Of a stretch of 46,816 nucleotides of DNA, positions 1 to 8,775 are shown in pieces (the first letter of the stretch is position 1; every line of letters begins with the position of its first letter). The notes under the pieces are model-generated. The model saw only the letters and a program-made list of their open reading frames with translations, had not been told where the DNA came from and did no database searches. The DNA lies in NCBI GenBank assembly GCA_050485645.1, contig JBJHBT010000031.1:1-46816 (forward strand), in the 5' to 3' direction. Origin of the DNA: JBJHBP01 sp050485645. GTDB taxonomy: Bacteria > Pseudomonadota > Gammaproteobacteria > Steroidobacterales > Rariloculaceae. A program made the position numbers and the translations under genes.

Positions 1-802
1 GGAAACTCCCGGCAGGCTGCCGAACCGGCCATCTGCAGTTCAAATCGTTAACACCTTGACAAGCCATGAAAGTCGCGCCAAATCTAGCCTTCAGCCAAAT
101 GACCTCGAAATCTGTCGGACACCAGTGCGACGTGATGACAAGCGAGTTCTCTGTTGCCAGATCAATAATCGTTGCAGGATCGAAAACGCGATGCGCATTA
201 AACTCTACGCGTTCAACACCGACCGGTACGGACAGGTAAAACGTTCCTCCGTCCTCCAGAAAGTAAGACATGGCTCGCAACCCTGCTCTAAATCCCTCAG
301 GGTCAATCGGATCCTGATAGCGCCCAAGCCCAAAGTGTTCGAGCGCATGAAGGCAGGACAGCGAGTCGCAAGATGCGGCCATTTCCTGCACCGGGCTCAT
401 GATATCCGCTTGCCGAAACTTGATACCGGGCACATGCTTGGATATTGGCCTAACATCAAACACTTCAATCTCTCGAAAACAGGCCACATGCGCTACAAAT
501 CCGTCTACACGTGAACCAACATCAATATGTCTACGCGGATTACTCTCAAATACGCTTCTAGCAACGAGAAGATCTTGCCAGAAGTACTCGCTATTCGTTG
601 CCCCACCTTCTTCGTACCAGTCATGCAAGCACGGGCGAAGAATCAGACGGCCAGAATATCGTGATCGAAATGCAACAAGGTTTCCTATGAACCGCGGTAA
701 ACCTCTAACGGAAAGTATCGTTCTGCGTATATCAATTCCGAACTGAGATTTCATGACCCAGTTTGCGCGGACCAAGAGCTCTCTGAATACGCTTCCTCGC
801 AT
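1..802 (-). CDS. DUF268-type class I methyltransferase-like protein (partial, 3' end outside window)
   Basis: The minus strand is open from an ATG at 802-800 to the window edge, giving 267 residues without a stop. An excellent ribosome-binding site (GGAGGT, 810-815) lies 7 nt before this ATG, which decides the start; a later ATG at 754 lacks one. Residues 92-106 (HIDVGSRVDGFVAHV) look like a SAM-binding motif I. FDVRPI (115-120) and LSCLHALEHFGLGRYQDPID (148-167) match my memory of the DUF268 family, which is found in O-antigen and capsule loci and is probably a glycan or sugar methyltransferase. The substrate is unknown. The last 40 or so residues look less family-like to me, so a frameshift near the edge cannot be excluded. 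The gene lies downstream of the flippase and shares the AT-rich composition of this cassette. Confidence 0.8.
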   Translation of the reverse strand, partial: MRGSVFRELLVRANWVMKSQFGIDIRRTILSVRGLPRFIGNLVAFRSRYSGRLILRPCLHDWYEEGGATNSEYFWQDLLVARSVFESNPRRHIDVGSRVDGFVAHVACFREIEVFDVRPISKHVPGIKFRQADIMSPVQEMAASCDSLSCLHALEHFGLGRYQDPIDPEGFRAGLRAMSYFLEDGGTFYLSVPVGVERVEFNAHRVFDPATIIDLATENSLVITSHWCPTDFEVIWLKARFGATFMACQGVNDLNCRWPVRQPAGSF

Positions 803-989
803 GGAAGCCACCTCCGATTTGCCGTCTCGTTCGCCATTCATACGTTACAAAGTACCCGCCCCAATTGGCCAACACGAATCCATACGCGCTACTGGCAGAC
901 CGGGAGACTTGTGAACCAAATCACCCTGTCGCAACACCATGAGCAGACCAACGTCCATTTCCCCTTTCGGTTGTGACTTCCTACACAGC

Positions 990-2273
990 CTAGCTATGCG
1001 ACCGCTCTCTTACGAAGAGGATTGTAGACCAGCAGGTGAAACCGATGGCGAATATCACCATTGCAGCAACAATGCCAGCGATGCCGAACCAGTATGCCCC
1101 GACAAAATTCAGAATAATGCCAGCCACCGCCGTCACAATCTTTGCTGGCATTAGTGTTCTAGTTTTCATCATGCTCAACAGCTTCAGCGACATCAGTTGA
1201 CCGGCAGCAAAGATCCCTCCCGCAAGTAACATCCAAGGAAAAAACTGAGAAACAGCTCGAAACTCTGGTGCAACAAGCAATCTGAAAACCTGCTCATGAA
1301 ACAGGAATGCGAGGAAGACACTACAAGCAGTTAGCCCGAGCGCGAGCCAAGTCAGCCACAACGTCAGACGACTGACAGTAGCATTGCGCTCTGAATTCTT
1401 TGCATCTCCGGATTTTTGAAACAGAACGGGAGCAACGAACTGGACCGCGACCCCGGTAGCAAGCGTAATGGGCTGATAGCCAACTTGAAACAGAATGGCG
1501 TAAAGACCAATGTCCCCCTGAGTTTGAAACAGGGCGAGCGCCCAGCGATCCGACACGCTCTGTGCCCAAACAAAGCCTCCCCAGACTGCAAAGGGCCAGG
1601 AATAACCCCTGATCTGGCTCTTCCATTCGGACTTTCGAGTACTCGTACACTCAACATTTCGGAACAATTTTCGCGCGAAGGCCAACTGTGACCCCAAAAC
1701 CAGCAGAGTCGCCAATGCATACCCGTACAACGCGGCGATACTGCTCCCTCCCAACAGCATGACCAACAACGCGGCAGCAAGGACTTTAATCCATGCTGCC
1801 GCCCCTTGATGTAGTGCGACGATCGACCTCTGTCGCGCCGCGTTCTGAATCCCGGTTAGAAGCGAATTGTAGCCATTCAAGATCGCGAATAGAAATGCCG
1901 CCAGCATGATAGTCGGCCAGCGGCCGACGCCTGTTGCGGCAAGGCCTCCCATCGCGAGCAGCAGCAAAACAACTGACAAACCGGTAGCGATTAGCACCAG
2001 CCGCCGAATCACTACCAGATAATTTGCAAGCTCTCCGCTCTCTCGGGCTGGAGCAAAGTATCGCGACGCTCCTTGGCTAATAGGACCAAAGAGGATCTGG
2101 TTGAAGAGCATCGCGACTGTCAGCCCTAAGGCCAGTTCACCATACTGAGAAGGAGTCAGCAGCTCTGTAAGGACACGGACTCCAACAAGTGTTCCGACGA
2201 TCGCGCCAAACTGCCCCAATACAACCCAAGCCCCCTCCCGACTGAGCCGTCGAATACGCTTCAGCGCAATCAC
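990..2273 (-). CDS. wzx: Wzx-type polysaccharide flippase (MOP superfamily)
   Basis: This 427-residue protein is almost wholly hydrophobic, with about 12 predicted membrane segments. It has the layout of the polysaccharide-transporter (PST) branch of the MOP exporter superfamily, whose members move undecaprenyl-linked repeat units across the inner membrane. The N-terminus has a basic stretch (LKRIRRLSREG) running straight into the first membrane helix. RVLTELLTPSQYGELALGL (54-72 region) is typical of the loop after helix 1. The start is a GTG at 2273-2271 with no convincing ribosome-binding site. No upstream in-frame alternative is evident, and the first helix begins almost at once. It sits between fcl and the DUF268 gene in the polysaccharide cluster. 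The family assignment is firm; the particular polymer is unknown. Confidence 0.85.
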   Translation of the reverse strand: MIALKRIRRLSREGAWVVLGQFGAIVGTLVGVRVLTELLTPSQYGELALGLTVAMLFNQILFGPISQGASRYFAPARESGELANYLVVIRRLVLIATGLSVVLLLLAMGGLAATGVGRWPTIMLAAFLFAILNGYNSLLTGIQNAARQRSIVALHQGAAAWIKVLAAALLVMLLGGSSIAALYGYALATLLVLGSQLAFARKLFRNVECTSTRKSEWKSQIRGYSWPFAVWGGFVWAQSVSDRWALALFQTQGDIGLYAILFQVGYQPITLATGVAVQFVAPVLFQKSGDAKNSERNATVSRLTLWLTWLALGLTACSVFLAFLFHEQVFRLLVAPEFRAVSQFFPWMLLAGGIFAAGQLMSLKLLSMMKTRTLMPAKIVTAVAGIILNFVGAYWFGIAGIVAAMVIFAIGFTCWSTILFVRERSHS

Positions 2274-2419
2274 GTCGAACGCTGACGAGAAAAAAACCTT
2301 AGTGTCATCAAAGCCGTATCGTCATAGTTCGCTACATTCCAGATCAAGGTCAGGTCGCGGATTCAAATTAGCATCAGGAAGGGAGTCAAACGTAACGCAT
2401 CAGCTGCCGTCCCGGCACC

Positions 2420-3421
2420 CTAAAGACTCCTGGCCTCCGTTGGTACTCGACCAAGAAAATCGTCATAAGCGAGCTTCAGCCCCAATTCAAGATTGACCTT
2501 CGGCTTCCATCCGAATTCACGTGCTTTCTGGCTGTCCACCAACTTTCTTGGGGCCCCATCTGGCTTGCTCACATCGAAGCGTATATCACCCTGGTAGCCC
2601 ACGGTCTCCGCAACAAGCCCCGCAAGATCTGCTATCGACACATCTTCGCCATAACCTACGTTAATGTGGCTGAGCATTGGCTCCGTCTGCTCGCTATAGA
2701 CCTGATTTTCGAGCTCCATTACGTGCACGCTTGCCGCGGCCATATCGTCGACGTATAGAAATTCCCTGCGCGGTCTACCGCTCCCCCACACAAGAACAGA
2801 AGGTGCACTGATCATCTTTGCATCATGAAACCTCCTGATTAGTCCAGGTATGACGTGAGAATTTTCAGGATGATAGTTGTCGCCTGGACCATAAAGATTG
2901 GTTGGCATTACGCTTCGATAATCTACCCGGTGAGTCTTCCCATACTGCCGGTTATAGCTTTCGCAAAGCTTGATTCCCGCTATTTTAGCAATGGCGTATG
3001 GCTCATTGGTGGGCTCAAGCTCGCCAGTCAGCAGCGCGCTCTCAGACATCGGTTGCATCGCAAGCTTAGGGTAGATGCAACTCGAACCAAGAAACAAGAG
3101 CTTCCGCACTCCAGCCTGGAATGCGGAGTGGATCACGTTAGCCTCAATCATCAGATTGACATAGATAAAATCAGCTGGGCAAGTTTGATTGGCGAGAATG
3201 CCGCCCACCTTCGCCGCCGCCAGGTAGACTTGGTCGGGCTTCTCGGCCTCAAAAAACTCACGTACGGCGAGTTGATCTGTCAAGTCAAGTTCTGTGCGGC
3301 TACGGACTATGAGTTGTTCGCGCTTCCAGCCGCGGGACAAGAGCTGCCGCACGATAGCAGATCCAACCATACCGCCATGGCCAGCAACGTAGACTCTGTC
3401 ACCCATATGCAACTCGGTCAC
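2420..3421 (-). CDS. fcl: GDP-L-fucose synthase
   Basis: This is an extended short-chain dehydrogenase that converts GDP-4-keto-6-deoxy-mannose to GDP-L-fucose by epimerisation at C3 and C5 and NADPH reduction. The N-terminus carries the nucleotide-binding motif GHGGMVGSAI. The catalytic elements are the serine motif GSSCIYPK and a Tyr-x3-Lys pair in EPYAIAKIAG. The length of 333 residues (about 320 usual) fits the family. As drawn, it starts with a GTG whose bases overlap the gmd stop (GTGA, 4 nt), which implies translational coupling. A second candidate is the ATG at 3406-3404, five codons later, which would begin MGDRVYVAGH as in many homologues. Together with gmd it supplies GDP-fucose, so the polymer made here may contain fucose. 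Confidence 0.95.
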   Translation of the reverse strand: MTELHMGDRVYVAGHGGMVGSAIVRQLLSRGWKREQLIVRSRTELDLTDQLAVREFFEAEKPDQVYLAAAKVGGILANQTCPADFIYVNLMIEANVIHSAFQAGVRKLLFLGSSCIYPKLAMQPMSESALLTGELEPTNEPYAIAKIAGIKLCESYNRQYGKTHRVDYRSVMPTNLYGPGDNYHPENSHVIPGLIRRFHDAKMISAPSVLVWGSGRPRREFLYVDDMAAASVHVMELENQVYSEQTEPMLSHINVGYGEDVSIADLAGLVAETVGYQGDIRFDVSKPDGAPRKLVDSQKAREFGWKPKVNLELGLKLAYDDFLGRVPTEARSL

Positions 3422-4497
3422 TCGTGGTAGTCGTATGCTGGGAACCCGTGCTTCTTAACAAGCTCGTCGCGTTCGGCAGCCTTCAGGTCTTCACGCATCA
3501 TTTCGCGCACCAATTCGTAGAACCCGATCCGAGGTTTCCATCCCAGCCTAGCCTTTGCCTTAGATGCGTCGCCCAGTAGCGTCTCCACTTCAGTAGGTCT
3601 AAAATATCGTGGATCGACTCGAACAACTGGCCGATCTCTTAGCCACCCGACCTCGTCGACACCTTGCCCTTCCCAACGAATCTCCATGCCGACCTCTTGA
3701 GCGGCAGTGTTCACAAAGTCTCGCACGCTAAATTGCAGTCCTGTTGCGATAACAAAATCCTCGGGTGCCTCCTGTTGCAGCATCAACCACTGCATCTCCA
3801 CGTAATCTCTTGCGTGCCCCCAATCCCGTCTCGCATTTAGGTTCCCCAAGTACAAGCAACTCTGTAGCCCAAGCTTGATGCGGGCCAAGCCCCGAGTTAT
3901 TTTTCTTGTAACAAAAGTCTCACCTCGAACTGGAGATTCGTGATTGAATAGAATTCCGTTACATGCATAGATTCCATATGCCTCACGATAGTTTATGGTG
4001 ATCCAATGCGCATACAGTTTGGCTACTGCATATGGACTGCGAGGATAGAACGGAGTGGCCTCGGTTTGCGGCGCCTCCTGAACGAGGCCGTATAACTCGG
4101 AGGTAGATGCCTGATAGTAGCGTGCCGAACGTTCCATGCCGAGAATACGGATCGCCTCAAGAACACGCAATGCTCCTAGCGCATCAGAGTTCGCCGTATA
4201 TTCCGGTTCCTCAAAACTCACTGACACGTGGCTCTGCGCGGCCAGGTTATATATCTCATCCGGCTTCACCTGTTGGATGATACGTATCAAGCTCGAGCTA
4301 TCCGTCATGTCTCCGTGATGCAAAATCAGCCGACGTCCTTCTACATGTGGATCCTGATACAGGTGATCAATACGGTCCGTGTTAAAAATAGACGTCCGGC
4401 GTTTAAGGCCATGAACTTCATAACCTTTCTCGAGCAAGAACGCAGCTAAGTAAGAGCCGTCCTGCCCGGTAATTCCGGTGATAAGGGCCTTCTTCAT
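3418..4497 (-). CDS. gmd: GDP-mannose 4,6-dehydratase
   Basis: This 359-residue protein performs the first step from GDP-mannose to GDP-4-keto-6-deoxy-mannose. The N-terminus KALITGITGQDGSYLAAFLL holds the NADP-binding glycine motif. TSELYG supplies the active-site Thr and Glu. The Tyr-x3-Lys pair lies in YAVAKLYAHW, and FNHESPVRGETFVTRKI is characteristic of Gmd. The ATG start at 4497 is preceded by AAGG about 7 nt away. The length agrees with the family. It is followed at once by fcl with a 4-nt overlap, the usual gmd-fcl pair. No phosphomannomutase or GDP-mannose pyrophosphorylase gene is visible in the window, so GDP-mannose must come from elsewhere. Confidence 0.97.
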   Translation of the reverse strand: MKKALITGITGQDGSYLAAFLLEKGYEVHGLKRRTSIFNTDRIDHLYQDPHVEGRRLILHHGDMTDSSSLIRIIQQVKPDEIYNLAAQSHVSVSFEEPEYTANSDALGALRVLEAIRILGMERSARYYQASTSELYGLVQEAPQTEATPFYPRSPYAVAKLYAHWITINYREAYGIYACNGILFNHESPVRGETFVTRKITRGLARIKLGLQSCLYLGNLNARRDWGHARDYVEMQWLMLQQEAPEDFVIATGLQFSVRDFVNTAAQEVGMEIRWEGQGVDEVGWLRDRPVVRVDPRYFRPTEVETLLGDASKAKARLGWKPRIGFYELVREMMREDLKAAERDELVKKHGFPAYDYHE

Positions 4498-4575
4498 TGT
4501 TCGCCTTTTCGTGACACTTGCATGCGCCGCTCGTTGACAGGCTTTATACGAGCCGGACTCAGGATACGTTTACAG

Positions 4576-5544
4576 CTACTGAACTACCTCGTGTTCGGGT
4601 GAGCGAGGAACGGACGCAAGTGCATGAATGGCCAGCACCCCGACCACTCCCAGCATTCCACCCAGAATAGTAGCCAAGACAACAATCAGCGAGCGCTTCG
4701 GCCAAACGCGGTCCTTCGGGACAGTAGCCCCGTCAATCACACGAAATGCAAACTCATCATTGCCACGCGCAAGCATCAAGTTCTGGAACTCGCTCTCCAA
4801 TAGGCGGCCTATGGACTGATGAAGGGTTACGACCGTAGTCTGTGTAAGCTCCTCTTGCAGATACGAAATGTTCGACTCCGCTCTTATCAATGCGCGTTCG
4901 CGTAAACGAATATTGAGTTGCTGCACAAGTGACGCAGCCCAGTCCGCCGCAAGTTCTGGGTCGGTCCACTCTACCGTAACACGCACCAATCCCGTTGAAG
5001 GCTGCTCATCGACTCGGAGCACTCTCTTGCGGAAGACTTCCACCGCATCACGAATATCTGGCGCCCCATCTCCGTTTCCATTTATCCAACGATTTGCGGA
5101 CGCATCCCACTGCCCGGAAAAAATCAAGGGAAGCAATCCGCGATGTTCGATGAAGTCACGAACGAATTCCCTGGATTGCAGAGTGGCGATAGCCTCAGGC
5201 GTGTTACCGCGGTCGACGCTCACGCCAGCTAGTAGCGCCAATCCGCCTAGCTGTCCGCCCAGGTTTGGTCCGGCCATTGCTTCCGCTGGAGCGAGCAGAA
5301 CTTCAGACCTATACCACTCAGTTGCCACGAATGCATAGAGAACGGAGGCAGTCGCGAACAACATAACAGTCGTCGCTATCCAGTACCTGCCTCGCCACAA
5401 TATCCGTCTGAGCTCGCTCAGGCTGATGTCACCGGGAGCACGCGCTCCGTTAGCAGCGGATGTCCGCTCCTGTTCGAAACTGCCACTTGACGAACGGCCT
5501 CCACTAGACGTTCGCCCGCCTTCTGTTGTAGGCAACTCACTCAT
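4576..5544 (-). CDS. wzz: Wzz-type polysaccharide chain-length determinant
   Basis: This is a 322-residue inner-membrane polysaccharide co-polymerase. A low-complexity, Ser/Gly-rich cytoplasmic leader (residues 1-40) precedes ISLSELRRILWRGRYWI and the first membrane helix (about 55-73). A large periplasmic domain follows, ending in the conserved KDRVWPKRSLIVVLATILGG entry into the second helix (about 280-305). There is no C-terminal tyrosine-kinase domain, so it resembles the Wzz class rather than full-length Wzc. It lies between the outer-membrane export gene and gmd, an arrangement that fits control of polymer length. It starts at an ATG. Confidence 0.9.
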   Translation of the reverse strand: MSELPTTEGGRTSSGGRSSSGSFEQERTSAANGARAPGDISLSELRRILWRGRYWIATTVMLFATASVLYAFVATEWYRSEVLLAPAEAMAGPNLGGQLGGLALLAGVSVDRGNTPEAIATLQSREFVRDFIEHRGLLPLIFSGQWDASANRWINGNGDGAPDIRDAVEVFRKRVLRVDEQPSTGLVRVTVEWTDPELAADWAASLVQQLNIRLRERALIRAESNISYLQEELTQTTVVTLHQSIGRLLESEFQNLMLARGNDEFAFRVIDGATVPKDRVWPKRSLIVVLATILGGMLGVVGVLAIHALASVPRSPEHEVVQ

Positions 5545-5761
5545 TGGCCGACTTCACATACCTGCTACCGATGCAACAGACTAAGGCAAAAAGGCGCATT
5601 CTGCGCTGGAAAATCCATGGAATCAGTCACCGCCCTAGCCATCCTATACCCCCTCACACTGTGGCGACGCTCCACTTCGGCACACTTGGATTCCTGAGCG
5701 AACAAAGTTCGGGCCATACCCCGTTGATCTGCTCTTCCAGGCCACAAGCAGGCATATGTCG

Positions 5762-8548
5762 CTAGAACGAATTTACCGCCGCCGCTGCAATCGCAAGGTT
5801 GTACACGATCTGCGTGACACTACCCCACAGCGTCAGCGGCCTTACCCTGTCCACATTCATCGGTGCAACAATGGTATCTCCAGGGCGGACTTCCACTCCT
5901 CGACCACGCTGAAACCAGCGCGAACCACTGCCAGCAATTACCTCGCCATTCGCCCGCACGACATACACCTGCCGCGCGTCGGCCCTTCGCGTGAGTCCAC
6001 CACTCTGGGCAACGTAGTCATCTCGATGCAGGCCAACTTGATACATGTGAGAAGTCGGCGACTGCACCTCACCGATTACCGTGACCACCTGGCTCCTTTC
6101 CGGAATGAACAGCTGGTCGCCATCTCGCAGAGTAATATCCGCATCCCCGCGACCGTTCACAATGTCTTCCAGACGAATGACAAAGCGGCCGGTGGCTTCC
6201 GCGGAACGCAGTTCGCGGATGAGTTCCTGCCCGATGCTGATCGCATCGAGGGCGCCGGTGTCAGCCAATGACAGCGCCGTCAAGTCACTCTGGATGCGCC
6301 TGGCGAGCACCTCGATCTGCTCGCGCTCCCTTTCCCGCAGTTCTACACGAACAAACACGCTGCCTTCAGGGAAGGCCAGATCGGTAAGACCGCCGGCACG
6401 TTCGAGCAAGTCCGACAGACGTTCACCCTGACGAACCGAATAACTGCCAGGGAACACCACCTCGCCGTGCAGTGTCACCGTCTGCTGCTCGCGCCAGCGA
6501 GGCACTTCCTTGATGTTCAGAAAATCATATGGCGCGAGCACGAGGTCGGCTGCCGCATCACCGCTCAGAATCGCTGCCAGATCCACAGTGAGCACCGCAG
6601 TTTCACGATACTCGCCATCCACCACGGCGTAGCGCGTAAGCTCCGCGTCTATGGTGTAGGCGGAAGACCGCATACCGCCACCGGCGCGCAGCAGGTCGCT
6701 CACACGCATGCCGGATTCCAACGGATAGTCGCCCGGTGCGCGTACCGATCCATCGACCCTCGTCACCGGCGCCGGCACGTTCGGAGGCAGCTGTACGCTG
6801 ACCTGCTCCATAATGGGAGCCACGATGTGGCGACGCCCCGTTTCCAGATTGAACACATGCACCGTGTCGCGCGGCTGCAGCATCACGTTAACGGATGGGT
6901 TGGCCGGCTCGGCCCAGACGGCCGGCAGGCTGGCCGACAGCAGCTCTGTTGCAACGTTCCGCTCACGCTCACGCTGGATCAGCACGTACTGCATATCCGA
7001 CATCGGTTTCAACCTATCCGGTGAAGGCAGCAGGTCATGCAGTCGCATGCCGGGAAACCACTGATACAGTCCCGGCTGCTGCACATTGCCTTCCAGCCGT
7101 ATCGCGTCTTCCAGCAGATCCATGTTGGCCTGCACGCGCAGCACATCGCCATCCTGCACGGGTTGATCTGATCCGGCCGCGACGCCGAGATCCAGGTCCT
7201 GAACCGTGGTTCCACGGCCCGGTACGATGCGTTCCAGCTTCACCGCCGATTGATTGGCGTTCGCTCGCAGACCACCGGCCAGCGCAACGACCTCCCCCAT
7301 CGTACGCTCGTTGCGCAGTTCATAGATTGCCGGCCTGCGTACTTCGCCATCCACCGCAACGGAGGGGCCGATGGGCGGGACGAAGATCGCATCGCCCGGC
7401 TGCAAACGCACGTCGTTCCGGGTATCGCCGCGCAGCAGCAGGTCGTACAGATCCAGCGTTGTGATGACCTCGCCATCGCGCATCAACCGCACATTGCGCA
7501 GCGACCCGATCTTGCGAACGCCGCCGCTGCCGAGCAGCGCATTGGTCATCGTCGCAAGACTGCTCACCGTATAGGAGCCGGCACGCTCCACTTCGCCGAG
7601 CACGAAAACGCGAATCGACCGCAATTCGCCCAAGGTGATACTGGCCCGTGTACCGATCATCTGCTCAGTCACGCGCTCGGTGAGCACATTACGGGCATCT
7701 GCGAAACTCAGTCCGCTGACATTCACCGGCCCGATCTGCGGGAAGTTCACCGTGCCATCGCGGTTCACGAGGAGGAAATATTCGGCGTTCTGGTTGCCGA
7801 ACAGCTGCACGTTGATCGTGTCACCGGGGCCGATCACATAGTCCACCGGCACCGGGATGTCGGTCACCGGCGCAAACGTGGACGGAGCTCCACGGAAGAT
7901 GTCGTACCCGAACGGCCGCAGCGCCGCGGTGCCAGTCGGCTCCAGCGGCAGCGGCGTCACGAAGACATCGAACGGTCGCAACGACTGTTCAGCCTGCAGG
8001 CGCACCGTGGCTTCCGCGACATTCAGGCCGTGCAACGTGATGGTGGGCACGCCTGGCAGGTAAAGCTGACCGCTGCTGTCGAGCCGGTAGGGATTGCCGT
8101 TCAGCAGCCGCTCGAGAAACGAACGCAGCCGCCGCTGTTCATCCGCATTGAGCCCGGCCAGTGCCTCCTCGCGGAATTCAAACTCGAGCACAACCGTGTC
8201 GTTTGCCTGGAACCGGCCGCGTCGACGTTCCCGCTCCTGCACTTCCTCAAGCTCATCGAGTGATGCGGGCTGCTCGAAGTCACCCGGCGCATCATCCGTG
8301 CGCGCCGCGCCGCCCTGCTCCTGCTGAAGCAGCTGCAGGAAGGTCTCCCGCTGCGCCGGCGGCAGCTCGCGCTGCAGCTCGCGCATCAACGCCCGTTGCT
8401 GCGCCGGCGGCAACGACTGAAACAGCTGTATCTGCTCCTGAATCGGCAGCCCGCCAAGCTGTGCAAACGATGTGCTGCCGAGCGCAAGCAGGCCGGCTAC
8501 CGCAAATACAGCAAGCGCCCGAATAAATCGCGTGAAGACTGGTTGCAT
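5762..8548 (-). CDS. Long SLBB-repeat polysaccharide export outer-membrane protein (Wza/WbfF-like)
   Basis: This 928-residue secreted protein has a classical signal peptide (residues 1-29, cleavage likely after STSFA) and no lipobox cysteine, unlike E. coli Wza. A Gln/Arg-rich helical region (about 33-115) follows. The polysaccharide-export domain lies at about 230-310 (YVIGPGDTINVQLFG, then NRDGTVNFPQIG). About six SLBB-like modules follow, each with a G-x-V-x-x-P/A-G-x-Y pattern, for example GEVERAGSYTV, GEVRRPAIYEL, GNVQQPGLYQW, GSVRAPGDYPL and GEVVFPGSYSV. It is more than twice the length of Wza (about 380) and comparable to long WbfF-type proteins of vibrios. It probably forms or lines the outer-membrane exit channel and works with the Wzz protein encoded next to it. 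GC content rises clearly within this gene compared with the genes after it. Confidence 0.9.
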   Translation of the reverse strand: MQPVFTRFIRALAVFAVAGLLALGSTSFAQLGGLPIQEQIQLFQSLPPAQQRALMRELQRELPPAQRETFLQLLQQEQGGAARTDDAPGDFEQPASLDELEEVQERERRRGRFQANDTVVLEFEFREEALAGLNADEQRRLRSFLERLLNGNPYRLDSSGQLYLPGVPTITLHGLNVAEATVRLQAEQSLRPFDVFVTPLPLEPTGTAALRPFGYDIFRGAPSTFAPVTDIPVPVDYVIGPGDTINVQLFGNQNAEYFLLVNRDGTVNFPQIGPVNVSGLSFADARNVLTERVTEQMIGTRASITLGELRSIRVFVLGEVERAGSYTVSSLATMTNALLGSGGVRKIGSLRNVRLMRDGEVITTLDLYDLLLRGDTRNDVRLQPGDAIFVPPIGPSVAVDGEVRRPAIYELRNERTMGEVVALAGGLRANANQSAVKLERIVPGRGTTVQDLDLGVAAGSDQPVQDGDVLRVQANMDLLEDAIRLEGNVQQPGLYQWFPGMRLHDLLPSPDRLKPMSDMQYVLIQRERERNVATELLSASLPAVWAEPANPSVNVMLQPRDTVHVFNLETGRRHIVAPIMEQVSVQLPPNVPAPVTRVDGSVRAPGDYPLESGMRVSDLLRAGGGMRSSAYTIDAELTRYAVVDGEYRETAVLTVDLAAILSGDAAADLVLAPYDFLNIKEVPRWREQQTVTLHGEVVFPGSYSVRQGERLSDLLERAGGLTDLAFPEGSVFVRVELREREREQIEVLARRIQSDLTALSLADTGALDAISIGQELIRELRSAEATGRFVIRLEDIVNGRGDADITLRDGDQLFIPERSQVVTVIGEVQSPTSHMYQVGLHRDDYVAQSGGLTRRADARQVYVVRANGEVIAGSGSRWFQRGRGVEVRPGDTIVAPMNVDRVRPLTLWGSVTQIVYNLAIAAAAVNSF

Positions 8549-8775
8549 GCGTGGAGAATCGATTACGAAGGATGATCCATGGGAACGACCGTTACACGGC
8601 CGTGCGCACCCCTTGGCACCCGCCGCGTTCTGCCCCTCCCTGCAGGAAACTCAAAGGCCGGGCCGCCCGCCGCGCAGGCACCCGCGTTCGTTGCTCGCGG
8701 CCATTCCCGGAAGTCTCGAGGCCGCATGTCGATGGGATGATATCGACGCGAAACGGGGCCGGCAAGGATCGCGTC

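Noticed and set aside
56..746. Two plus-strand open frames of 152 and 115 codons in the first 750 bases
   Set aside because: They are antisense to the DUF268 reading frame, resemble no family, and have biased, Arg/Ser-rich composition.
7250..8263. Plus-strand open frame of 337 codons
   Set aside because: It is His/Arg/Gln-rich shadow coding opposite the SLBB export gene; high GC lengthens such frames.
8549..8775. An ops/JUMPstart (RfaH) element before the export gene
   Set aside because: I looked for GGCGGTAG on the minus strand and did not find it in this gap.
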